Shown here one piece after another: positions 23,881 to 36,800 of a stretch of 64,000 nt of DNA (its first letter is position 1; every line of letters starts with the position of its first letter). This DNA is from Watersipora subatra (lineage: Eukaryota; Bryozoa; Gymnolaemata; Cheilostomatida; Watersiporidae): NCBI RefSeq assembly GCF_963576615.1, contig NC_088715.1:61240981-61304980 (forward strand), written 5' to 3'. The translations under genes were made by a program, and so were the position numbers. The notes beneath the pieces were generated by a model that did no database searches, was not told where the DNA came from, and was given only the letters and a program-made list of their open reading frames with translations.

Positions 23881-24722
23881 TTACATTTACATTACCTCAA
23901 AGAGCGGCACTGCATGTAAGAGCAGAAGTATTTTAAAAAGCAATACTATTTGTATCTATACACTAGAGTAGTCTATCACCGAGGTTGAAGGAATGAGAAG
24001 GGAGTTAGATTGGAAATTGTCTTCTTTTACAGAAAAGTGCTGTTTGCACTGGACCTAAAGTAGCATGCGGGCGTTTAGGCTTCCCTATCCTTGAGAATGG
24101 CGCTAAAAATATAAAATGAACCTGCAGTGTTTTTTTCTAACATTCAATTACCTGTGCACCCTAGATGCTGGTACAGTCAAGCAGTGGCTGGCTGGCTACT
24201 ACTACTTTAGTTTTGTTATAAGGAACATTTTCGCTCAACTTCTAGACACGTTATTTATGCTGAATCATGAAAGATTTGCAAAACTATTTTAAATTCAGGT
24301 TCTTACTTATTAATCAGGTTTTTTGTCAAATAGGCAAAATAAGAGTTATGATTCATGAAGAGATGCAAGACCGTTGCTAAGCAGGATTCATAAACTTGGT
24401 TCTGTTTCTGTTGAAATTTCCTAGATATTTAAGAATGGTCTGCCATGATATCATTGGTTATCCGCCGTTATATGTAGCCGATCTGGAAGTTTCCCACATA
24501 ATGAACTCTATTGTTTTGAGTAATCATAGATACTAGTTGATATGCATGTATTATATTTCTCATTCATCATTTGCTCATATTTAGATAATTATGTTATATT
24601 AACATAAACTTAGAAGCTACATGCACAAAATTAGATTACTTGATTATTAGACCATTTAACATGCAGTTAACATGCAGTTAACATATAGTTAACAACTTTA
24701 AATTTTGATACCAACTAGCAAA

Positions 24723-24985
24723 GCTATAATGTATGACCAGCTATTTAGCTATAATGCAAGACTCACTATTCAGCTATAATACATAACTGACTGTTTAGCT
24801 ATAATACATGAATAGCTATTTAACTATTAGACATGACTCACTGTTTAGCTGTAATATATTATTAGGTGTTTAGCTGTAGCCTGTAGGACATAAATAGTTA
24901 TTTAGCTATCCTACATGACTTGCTATTCAGCTATAAAACATGGCCAGCTATTTAACTACAACATATAGCAAGCCGTTAGCTAAAG
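24723..24985. repeat. 25-bp degenerate minisatellite, about 10 copies
   Basis: Unit close to CTATAATACATGACT plus AGCTATTTAG; copies vary at many positions, indicating age. Confidence 0.85.
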
Positions 24986-25449
24986 TACTAGCTATAAGAC
25001 TAGAAAACTATTGTCTATATCATAAATACTGCACTCAAGTCATTATAATGCAAACATCTACTATGCTAATGATTCCTTGGGGAAACACATAAAATATGTA
25101 ACAAGTTTACTTTCTTGTTATTTAGTGAAACAAATCATATAAATATAAAAATTAGAAGAAAATAGAAATATGAAACTGGCATGTTATTTTGGAAAGACTT
25201 TTTGAAATATATACATAAACAAATATAAACAATTATTAGGCAAAAAAATTGAACATTGTAAAAAAGTCATAGTGTGACTTGTAGTGAGAATTTGACAGGT
25301 AAGTTGTATAGCTCTGTTATGTCAGTACCATTGCTACTATTTCACCTTTCTTTACATAATTATATATAACACACAAATTCATTTGAAATTCTGAAAGTAA
25401 GCACTTTTTCAGCAGCTTTTAAAAATGAAGCAGCATTTTAATTGGACCA

Positions 25450-26068
25450 CTTCTTCACGGAAAATTATAGATGCTATTGGAAAACCGCTGTTTCCTGTTA
25501 CAATAAAATTTAGTCGGCTCACTGAAAACATAAAAACCCAAACTGATGTTGTTTGCGTGTTTGCACTGAAGTTCCATCCATCTACATGTAGTACCGTCTA
25601 ATAGTATATCCAACTACTATTAGACGGTACTACATGTCCTAATATATCCAATTCTACCATCCAACTAAACCTTTCTAGTATCCATGAATGTATATACTCC
25701 TGAGTCCTGACCATAGGGCTCGCTAGCTATAGTTTGAATGTATGTATATACTCCGGACCATAGGGCTCGTTAGCTATAGTTAGGCTATAGTTGCAGTGTA
25801 GTATACTTTTAATTTTGTTCGAGAGATAGAATAATAAATGTTGTTGCTTCTTCACTCATCATTCCCACTTTCTTTCATTCCCACAACCCTTAACTTCAGA
25901 GTCCCTGGTTGGTTGAATGGAAGGTGCATTAGTTTATAATCATTGTCAACACAACACGTAGTATCTACGTAACAATGACAGCACAAGAAATCAGCGAGTC
26001 AAACCGGATACTCACTCAATCGGAAACAGCGGTTTTCCAATAGGATCTATAATTTTCTCTTCTTCACA
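25450..26068. mobile_element. DNA transposon-like element, about 620 bp
   Basis: Inverted ends of about 45 bp: 25450-25495 and 26022-26068 share AAAATTATAG and TATTGGAAAACCGCTGTTTC. It contains a 23-bp-arm hairpin and a duplicated CCATAGGGCTCG(C/T)TAGCTATAG block. No transposase. Confidence 0.65.
25584..25637. repeat. Perfect hairpin, 23-bp arms
   Basis: 25584-25606 and 25615-25637 are inverted complements around an 8-nt loop. Confidence 0.9.
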
Positions 26069-26069
26069 G

Positions 26070-27760
26070 CTTACCGTTACCTACAAGGCTCCTATATTTT
26101 CTGCTTTTACAATGTATCTTTATAAACACCTAAATAATTTTGCTTCCATAAACTTCACAGGAAATCATGATGTTACAAGGCTTCATAAAATACTTTACGC
26201 CATTCCCTAAAGCTGTATTGTAGGTGGTGATAAGGTCAATCAAGTCAGCTTGCTTTCTCTCTTGGCTAATAGCTGCCCAGCTCTACGCTGTCGTATCGAT
26301 CCTTTTTTACAATCATCAGCTCAATTCTCAGCGAGAGGTACTACCTGCAAACATTATTAATGGTTGTCTGATCTCATCAGTAGTGTAAGACAACTCCGCA
26401 TTACTATTTCCACGTACATATGCTCTATAAAAACTTGTCACTGTCTACTCATAAGTGCTTGAATGAAAACATCAAATCAGGTTGAGGCTAATAAGAGGAT
26501 TTTACAATCACATTTTTTGCATAATTTAACAATGTTTTGTTTACTTTTTTATGTTTAACCACATATACTACATTTACATGTTGTCACTTACCACACTGAA
26601 ACTGTTAACAGTTTGATGACTGAGCTAAAGATAGTCATCGCTAGTGTTTCTTATCAGATCCGTCACCCAAGAAAATTCGTCTTCAACGTTTAGTTTTATT
26701 TTCTCTACTTTCAGTTTTTATAAAATTATGAAATCTCAGCCGCTTTTTACTTAAGACATTTCCAGGACGATTCCAAAAATTGAAGTCAATTGAACTGCTA
26801 TTTTTTAGAGATACTGCCAAAATATTGAGGGGCACTTTAAACCGGCTGAAAAATAAAGTATTGCTGTTGACAGATAATTAGTTTAATTTTTAGTGACACA
26901 CTAGTGACACAAGTTCTCAATAATGAAAACTCAGAAATACATGCAGATCAAAGTAGAAAGCTTCTTCTTACCAGCAACCAGAGCTTTACACTAAAAACCA
27001 TTTGTTTTTCTATCTGCAACAAATATACACACCCTATCATATTTGGTGTACTGTAACCATTATGTAGCTTTAGTTATATCCAAAGCCTCACTTCTTTAAA
27101 AGAGTGTAAAAGAATTATTTACACTATTTGATTTTTAATATTTCTTTTAAGTTCTTCAAGATTAAAGGTTTAAAATGATATTTAGTTCAAAAGGAGCTGT
27201 GCTCTAATAGCCGAGTTAATGTGTGTAATACAGTTTAGGATCCTGGAACCTGCTTGTATACGCAAGACCAGGCTTCAAGGCATTAAACACTGAAGAAAAG
27301 GTTTTTACTGTAATAGAAATGATTGGTCTATGAATTCAACCACCTGAGTAAAAGGTAGTTGTTCTAATCGGCTCTCCAATTTTAATCATAAAGTTTAAAG
27401 AACATTATAGGAGTGATTTAGTTTACCATATTTCATATAACAATTAGAAACTCTCTTAAGCTATATATAAATGTAATTATTCTGTTACCTTATCATGTAA
27501 AAATATATACTGGGTATGAAATATCACATAAAAATATATGGTATTAATATAATATCATTTAAATATTTATAATACATCATAATATCATATGAAAGTATCA
27601 ATATCAGTCTCATATACCATATCATATATATTATATTATATATATAATACACAGTACATCTATATACATTTATATAAATTTCAGTGATTGTATTTCGGTC
27701 TTTAGGATTTTTTGTGTACCCTATGTCTAATTATAGTGATTAAAATATAGCATTGAAAAA
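26070..27760. other. 3' flank of copy B, no certain exon
   Basis: AT-rich. A candidate last exon of copy B is at 26344-26321 and a SINE-like tRNA box is near 27200. 27470-27680 is TA/ATAT-rich. Confidence 0.35.
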
Positions 27761-27764
27761 TTAA

Positions 27765-28043
27765 TCTAGCAAAGGATTTGATCTCGTAACCTTCCATTCA
27801 CAAGGTGACAAGATAACCTATCAGGCTACATGGGATACTTAAATTCATTGGGCGATATGGATCATTATCTTGGTTAAAATATACAAAGCTGTGTTATGCG
27901 TAACGTCACTAAAGCTTGCTTTCACGGCTCTTATTAGTAAGTCTAGCTATATGGATACTAGCTTACTCAAATTAGCCAATGACAACTACATTACCTGCCA
28001 CTGTTTGTAAGCTATTTTAATACCTGTGCAATGCCGGCCATTT
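27765..28043 (-). mobile_element. SINE (family B)
   Basis: Reverse-strand copy: head at 28043 (GGCCGGCATTGCACAGG), tRNA-like part near 27770-27835. It lies just downstream of copy B exon 5. Confidence 0.6.
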
Positions 28044-28160
28044 TGCTAGTAATATCATATTGAATAAAACATAATACATATACAACAGTGTGTACTTTAA
28101 AAATAATATTGTTCCTTTATTGTACAAGACATAATCTGGCTTGACTGCTAATTGACTCAC

Positions 28161-28316
28161 TTGTAGATTCACTCTGCTACCAGTAGCTGCTCTTTTGTAG
28201 AGAAATATTTTGAATTTGAAAAGTCCGAAAAGAATGAAGTGGACAGCAATTACAGCAAGGATGGCACCAGCGCTGTATATGGCAGCATTTTTTGGGCTCT
28301 CGCTCCAGTCGAGCAG
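28161..28316 (-). CDS. Copy B exon 5
   Basis: Encodes LLDWSESPKNAAIYS, TM6 and a basic tail ending SRVNLQ, 156 bp, acceptor CACTGTTATAG, donor GTGAGT. Reading through the donor would run 46 codons into a SINE, which argues that the donor is used. Confidence 0.8.
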
Positions 28317-31300
28317 CTATAACAGTGAACAGTCATTGAGATGTAATATGATGTGTGCAATTCTAAGATCACAGGATAATTTTTTATGCTTTTAACCATG
28401 CCTTACAGTCTAATAGTAGCTTAACCATAAGATAGTTAATTTTAAACCTAAAAGGTACTAGCTAAAAAAACTTGAATGGTTATTCATGTCAAATTTTATA
28501 AATTTTCATCTGCAAAATTAGGATTCTTTTATCATTTGATATTTTGTTTGTTGTTTTAAATGATCTGACTACCAAAATGTTTCAAGATTAAAAGGGCAAA
28601 ACTTGATTGCGGTTGAAACGCTGAGAAAAAATGAGGTCACCACATCGTCAAAGCAGACTTTCTTCCGTGCTGTCACTACATCATAGACACACACTTTCCT
28701 CTGTGATGTCAATGCATCATGGACACACACTTTTCTCTATGATGTCAATGCATCATAGACAGACACTTTTCTCTATGGTGTCAATGCATCATAGACACAT
28801 ACTTTCCTCTGTGATGTCAATGCATCATAGACACACACTTTCCTCTATGAAGTCATTGCATCATAGACAGACACTTTCCTCTATGATGTCAATGCATTAT
28901 AGACACACACTTTCTTCTATTATGTCAATGCATCATGGACACACACTTTCCTCTATGATGTCAATGCATCGTAGACACACACTTTCCTCTATGATGTCAA
29001 TGCATCATAGACAAACACTTTCCTCTATGATGTCAATGCATCATAGACACACACTTTCCTCTATGGTGTCAATGCATCATAGACACACACTTTCCTCTAT
29101 GATGTCAATGCATCATAGACACACACTTTCCTCTATGATGTCAATGCATCATAGACACACACTTTCCTCTATGATGTCAATGCATCATAGACACACACTT
29201 TCCTCTGTGATGTCATTGCATCATAGACAGACACTTTCCTCTATGATGTCAATGCATCATAGACACACACTTTCCTCTATGACGACAATGCATCATAGAC
29301 ACACACTTTCCTCTATGATGTCAATGCATCATAGACACACACTTTCCTCTATGATGTCATTGCATCATAGACAGACACTTTCCTCTATGATGTCAATGCA
29401 TCATATACACACACTTTCCTCTATGATGTCAATGCATCATAGACACACACTTTCCTCTATGACGACAATGCATCATAGACACACACTTTCCTCTATGATG
29501 TCAATGCATCATAGACACACACTTTCCTCTATGATGTCAATGCATCATAGACACACACTTACCTCTATGATTTCAATGCATCATAGACACATACTTTCCT
29601 CTATGATTTCAATACATTTTCAAAACACAGAATTTTTTTAATCCTTTTACCAAAAACTATATACATTTTTATTTAGAAAATAAAGAAAAATATCATTTTA
29701 AATTGCTGTTTAACTACGGAGAAAGAGGTATGATTTTTGAGTTAGATCAAAGTTTTCAAGCTCTAAAATAAAGAGATTAAACGTCTGATGCTGCCAGAGC
29801 CTGAGATTACACTCACTGAGTATATGTAGGAGTCAAGCTGGGCATTAGTTCCACCACCATAGTCATAAATTATGGTGAAGATAACATAGCTCAGTCCGAA
29901 CAAAGCTGGGAGGTAGAAGTGCAAGGCCTTTATCGGCATTGCAGTGATCCAGATGTCAAGAAGTACGTGAAGTCCATTGACTCCATGGTCTACATACGTG
30001 TCTATGGACAGAGGATAACCTGCAGAAAGGAGGCAGTTGGACAGTGGGCTCACACTGTGCTCCTTGCAGAATGTAAAGTAACAAAAAATAACTTCATATT
30101 TTGTTGAGTTATTATGTAACTAGAAAATACATAAAGCAATACACAATATTCATATAAGTATCGGGTATTCACAATACAGAGAGTGTGGAGCGACACTTCC
30201 TATGCTGTCAAATACAAAAAAGTTCTAACTGCCAAGTGCTGTCACATTGCAAGTTACAGTGCCAGTTACTGTAAAACCTCTATTTGAATGCCTTCTCTAA
30301 TAGAATGCCACTATAGAAATTTAAAAAATATACAGCACCATGGCATTTAAATAAAGGTTTTTCTGTATGTTACTTTACCAGCTTGAGCAAATTATGTTGC
30401 TAGTTAGTCTGCTTATGCAAAGCATAGCAAAAACCAAATATGTAAATTTGCGACCATTTACAATGCTTTGGTTAAAGATGAACTTTTAAATTGCGTAAGT
30501 TGCGTTTATCAGTTTATCAAACCTAATAGTGAGTAGTTCACATGGAGAGCAATCCAAGACTTCCAGGGTGTGCTAATTTATAGCTCTAAACCATTCTATT
30601 TATTGCCAGTGTAACTACTGCAATATCACACCAGTGGTAATAGTTGCATACCCGTGGTTATATATTTTCATGCAAATGTCTGCATAGTTTAGGATTAGGA
30701 TAGAAGGTTGAGAGGCAGGTACTAGGAGTAACTACTAGCTGAGAGCTTCCCCAGTTGAGTAATTAAAGATGAGTTTACACAAAGTTTTCATAAATTTTGT
30801 CAGAAAGTTTGGGTATTTTTTATCATTTGTGATTGTTTTTGATGTTTCCATGATATGATTGCCAAGATGGTTCAAGTTTAAGACCAATAAAACTTGTGAT
30901 TTTGTAAAAATGATGTGAATTTACGTTTAATCTAATAATATTTCTGTTAAGTTAGCTTGTGTACTAAATACGACTCTCTGATTTAAGTTTTTGTATATTT
31001 ATCCTTATATTTTCATAAATTTTAGACTGATTGCTATTAGACCAAATTGTATATTGGACGGATCAGCCTTAGACTAAATGTTTTTGAACGAATTGGTCTG
31101 TTACCCTAGTTAGATTTCTAATAAACCAAAAATCATTACGATCATCATCATTAATAACCAGAACTAATTTGCATTTCATGAAACTGCTTTCACTTTCAAG
31201 CTCTTTTGAACGCCAAAACAGATTAAAACTTGCTTTAAGTTAAGCCTAGCACATTGAGATGTGCAAAGATATATGCCTCACACTAATGATGCAGAAAATT

Positions 31301-33841
31301 CTTTCAGAATAGTCCACTACTTCAGGCAAACTTCTCAAAAATACTAAAACTTACATGTAGGTACCGCTAGCGGTGCATCTACCTTCCATGCAGCGCTCAG
31401 TCACTTAACATGTTAGTTACTTAAGTACTTAAAATGAATTTACACAAAATCTTAGTAGATTTTATCGTAAAATATTGGTATGTTTCTATATTTGCAATTG
31501 TTTTTTATGTTTGAGGCGATTCAATTGCCAGGATGTTTCAAGGTTAAAATCTTATCACTTGATTGCAATTAACACGCTAAAAAGAAAAAAACGTGCAAAT
31601 GATGTCACCAGTTATTATCGTTGCTATAGTTGATATCGGCTATTGGGTTCAAGTTACAGCACCAAGCGTCTCTATTCTGTTGGTCTCTTTGCAAGTATAG
31701 ACCTCATAATCGCACTTTCGATTGTCCTAACCGTTTTAATCGTGATCAAGTTTTATTGATTTTAAACTTGATATCCTGACAATCAGATCACGAAGACATA
31801 AAAAACAAGCACAAAAGATAAAAAAATACCCACACTTTCTGATAAAATGTACAAAAATTTTGTGTCCATTCATTTTTAATTACTCAGCTAATGAGGCTCT
31901 CAGCTAGAAGTTACTCCTAGTGTTTGCCTCTGAACTTTTCATCCTTGTCCTAAACTATGCAGACATTTGCCTCAAAATATATAACCACAGGTATGCAACT
32001 ACATGTACTACGACTGGTATGATATTGCAGGAGTTAAACTGCCAATAAATAAAATGGCTTAGAGCTATAAATTAGCACACCCCTGGAAGTCTTGGATTGC
32101 TCTCCATGTGAACTACTCACTATTAGGTTTGATAAACACAACTCGCACAATTGAAAAATTCATCTTTAACCAAAGCTTTGTAAATGGCCGCAAATTTACA
32201 TATCTGATCTTATGGCAGATTGTATAGGCTGCTTGTGAAGTGGGTGTAAACTGCGCTAGATTTATGGTACTCTACTCTATACTCTACTCGCACCTGTTCT
32301 ATGAGAGCATATTATGCAAATTGGACTAGTTGATGGTTTCTGGTTACATTCTCATGTCATCAATGGAAACCAGAACGCCGTGCATTGTTATCCTCTTACA
32401 CAGATGAATTGTGGGAAATTAACACTGCTCTGAACTTGACAATTTATAACTACAACCGCATAGTCTTCCTGTCATTTCTGTATTCCGAATGACTTCGTGC
32501 GATAAGTTTGCTACTTCTGTTGTTAATAACCAGTCAAAATTTTAGCTGCCAAAGTAGGATACACAGGTATAAAAGTTGTGGCAATTTTCACCACAAATTG
32601 CTTTCGAAATGGCTAATGCGCATGACAAAAATTTAGTCTTATTTTTCACAAATCTATTTTGCTAACAAGATAGTTGTTTTTTCCAATCTACTGCATGGTG
32701 TCGCAGTTTGCGCATTTATAATTGACAAAATAGTAGCTGCAGTAACTATCCGAGCTGTAAGACAGTTGTGCCAATGAAGCAGAGAGCATAACTTCTCCAC
32801 AATTACTCTGAAGTGACAGAAACCGATTGACCGGCACAGGTGTTAGAGTACCGCTCTACCATCCCAAATGTTGTGAGAAGCAATCTTTTATCATGACCTT
32901 TGCCTGTCGCTGTCGACGAACAAATACGGCTTTTACTAGAGTAGAGATGAGTGCTCCGGTAGTCCAGTATTATGCAAGAGATCGTCGGGTGAGCCAATAA
33001 AGGTGAACAGCTACTGAGTAAGCAGCTACAGCTACAGCTGTCTACTCTCAGCTGACAGTGAGATTAGCTGAGAGCAGCTGTATAATTACTCAGCCACATC
33101 TGATCCAACTGGCTGGTGCATAAATGCTACCGTTATGCTTACGAAACTGAAAGCTGTGGGTTCAAATCATGTATAAAGCATCTTTTATCCCAAACTAAAA
33201 CTGTCACTTCAGACAGGTGGATGAACAATGTCGTCAGTAAAAATTAAATCATTCTGTTAGTAAAAATGTCTTCGCTTGTGTCCGTAAAGTCACCACTGTA
33301 GTTATTGCTTTGCTTGGCTACAACTACCTTTAGGTACAGTGGGTTGATCTTTCAAAATCAACTTTCTTTTAAGAGCTTTTTGTAAACAAAAATTATATTT
33401 TCAATTGAATTGCTAAGATTTCTGTTGGTCTTTGGTTGTGCTCTGTTGGTCTTTGGTTGGGCTCTGATGGTCCATGGCTATATTTATGTCAATTTTCTAA
33501 TATACTGACATTTATTTGATCGAATTTATGTCATGAACAGTAGACAGTATACACAGACTTAGTTGTGAGGTAATCTCAGTCTACTTACCATCGTAATAAA
33601 GAAGACTCCAGAACATGATGCTGATGACAATCGTTTCTGCACAGGAGAATTCATAAAGAACCCAGTTTAGTTTCATATACCACTTGACCTCTTCAGAACT
33701 TTCTATAAAAGTGGAGATTTCAATATAGTAAGATTTATTGTATAATATGGATAAGATTTTTTAACGTAGTAGCTGCTTGCACCAAGTTATAACAATAGAT
33801 TTTATAATAAGAGACTCAAAACACTTTTTCTTCTACTACTC

Positions 33842-33882
<41 letters not shown>

Positions 33883-36800
33883 TGCACTGAGAGCACCTTA
33901 ACATAGTAAAAACCTAAAAATAATTTTTTACATTTTACAAATTGTTAAATTGTAAATTGGTAAAATTTTCAAACCTTTCATTGTTGCTTTGGCGAGTGCA
34001 TATGTCAGTTGCAAACTTAAAATGTACATCTACTATTTTAACCATCCATATGTATTTTATTAAAAGCTTGTTTGAACTTTAAAAAATATTTATTTTAGTG
34101 GGATTGATGTGCATGGAGAGAAACAGCCTACTTACATATTGGCATACATCTGTGTTCTTATTAGTGGGCATGTTTTAGTATCTTTTATTTGAAATTATTG
34201 GGTAGTTTTTGTTAAGTATGCTTAATTATATTACCTTTTGTTTAAAACAGGCAATACATAATACCTATTGTGTTGGGACATATTATGTCTCAAAACAAAA
34301 TATTTATAGTCCTTGTGAGTGCAGATAAGTGAATTATGAATTAGGGAAAAACCAAAATATGGTTTCATAATTAGCCCTTGTGTGGCCTATTCAAAGATAA
34401 CGTGATATTTCTCAATATATTTTGGGAGTTTTTATTTGAATGTCTTGCATGCACATGAATATAACAAGACGTATATAAACAGAATATAACATTCACAAGT
34501 GCATACATCATTAAAGAACTTTTGACCTTTTTAAACTTTTAAATTTTCTACACATTAAAAAAATCTTTACCATGAATTTTCTTATATACATAGTCTATAA
34601 AGATCACTGCTGCAATGACATCTATATCAACACACATTTTTATTGTAAACTGAGTATGACATAAATGTTAAGCTGAAATCGCACTTGAATGTGGAATGAA
34701 AAGGTATGCAACAGTTGAGGCTTGAGGACAATAAAACAGGCATTTCCATCTGCACTTAGTTTAGGAGCAATTACTGGTTGACTAGTAAGGGGATATTATT
34801 AAGGTTCTTCCTCCAATCTAGATAAGCATACATTTGCTCAAATTTTGATAACTACTTTATGGAATGCTTTTTTGATTTACTGGTTAGAGCTCAAAAAATG
34901 AGTAAGTCTTACCTACCATCCATAATGCATCCGCATAAAATAGACAAAGAGGGGTCTATATTTTTTGGCTAAACCATTTTTAGTACATGTAGTTTGTCCT
35001 AATAGTTTTAGAAAGTAATGATTGTATCATTGTAACAAACAATTATCCGGTAAATGTTTTATTGTGTAGATATCACACAATGCCATTCCTGAGTACATAT
35101 TTTATTCGGATAACATAACATTTAGATAACACAATATTTGGATAACACAATATTTGGATAACACAATATTTGGATAGCAAAATTTTTGAATAACACAGTA
35201 TTTAGATAATATGACACTCATGATTGACAAGCTTGTACATAATTGTACATTGACATGGTTGTACATATTATTTTGATTGAACTACCCAAATACCTGACCA
35301 AATGTACCAGCTACAGTTGAAAAACTTGTTCGTGTAATCTTGATCTTAAAATGGCTTCTGCTATCTGACTTACAGATTTTTGTAACAACAGCTACAGTGA
35401 TTAACTCGGTTTATTCGTAGCTAATATGCAACACTATAGAATTAGAGTGTATAATAAGATAGCTGTTAAGCTATGAATGTCTAAAATGAATGACCCATTC
35501 CTTGAGTTAATATCTATTACTCTTTTGTTTTCCTTAAAACTTTACTAAAATAAAGGAAAAGAAATAGGGTTTATAGTATCCACTTATATTTTAAAAGCTT
35601 TACTGAAACTTTCTATTTTAAAGGCATCCTAGAAACTTTCTAATTAATTTTTGTCTAATTTTTATTCTTTGAGTTGACCTCTTTTACTAGTTCTTAGCCA
35701 CTTCCTTGAAACTTGTCTTTATATAAACAAAAATAAATTAGCTTCTACGATATCTATCAGTAGTTCAAATGCTTTACTTGATACATGATAGAAATTTATT
35801 ATTTAATCTTTGAATAATATCGATGTCATCAGCCTCTGGTACAACTAAGTAAGTTATAATCATAAATATATATAGATATATAGGTTTATATATTTATGGT
35901 TATAATTAATTGGTTCAAAGGCTATGCAGTGTGTGAGTAAGGATTAGAGTACAATAAATTAATTTATGGTAATATAGGGATACCTTTGAGGCTGTACAGG
36001 AACTAGGCTACAGCAAAGCCATAAATGGTGAACTAGTACAACTACCTGAGGTACAGTGCGCCTAAATAATATACTTCTTGGACACAGTTTACCCACTTGG
36101 AACACAGTTCATCTACCCTGAATGGCATTCAATGAACTTCAATACAGCTCACCTACTTGAAGTAAATTTTACCTCTATGGAATGCAGCTTCCGGAAATAC
36201 AATTTTCCGTCCTAAAGTACAGTTCGCCTACTTGGAATATAGTTTACAAATTAAGGATTTTACCAACCTGGGATCGTTAAACCAATTGTAGAGACAATAG
36301 CGTTTACTAGTTGAGCAATGGTGAAAGCCAGTATTCCCCAGTTAGTCATGTAGATGAACCATTTCACTCTCTGGTTCTCATTAAAATACCTGATAATAGT
36401 ATAGACAGAATTCAGTAAAATATTAGATTTTAAGAAGAAAAAGTAGTTCTTTTTTGGTAGTAACAGAGTTAGTTTGAATTTTAAAAAACTGAAGACAGTA
36501 GGTAGATAATCCTTATCATACAGTCAGTATATTGGTTTCTTAAACAGATTTGGTCTACTAGCAATTTTACATATTTACATATTTCTATCAAACCAAACTC
36601 TTGACACGATCAAATACACACAATGCTTTTGAACAGTTTTATTGCTTTGGCAAGGAAAAATTCTAGCATTTGGGCTTAGCGAAAGATTATAGCAACTTAC
36701 TATCAAGTAGAATTTCAAACATATTTATGTAGCTGCTTACTTTTTAAATTTAATGTTAGCTTGATACATAAAGTAGTCTGTGCAATCAGTTATTGGGCAT

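Larger units (their letters stand above)
30437..32213. repeat. Long inverted repeat, arms about 330 bp plus MITE ends, span 1.8 kb
   Basis: 30437-30765 aligns to the inverted complement of 31880-32213 throughout; identical blocks include AATAGTGAGTAGTTCACATG and GAGAGCAATCCAAGACTTCC. Both arms run directly into ends of the M1 foldback MITE, so the palindrome continues inward. Confidence 0.85.

Noticed and set aside
23513-23971. 152-codon plus-strand ORF
   Set aside because: Runs through a tRNA-derived SINE and has no domain.
28660-29625. CRISPR-like array of 36-bp repeats
   Set aside because: Units are contiguous with no spacers, and the genome is eukaryotic.
28631-29641. 336-codon ORF of His/Ser/Met repeats
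   Set aside because: Entirely a 36-bp minisatellite; neighbouring frames are also open and there is no non-repeat domain.
29919-30107. Plus-strand ORF
   Set aside because: Antisense shadow of copy B exon 4, which is conserved in the other direction.
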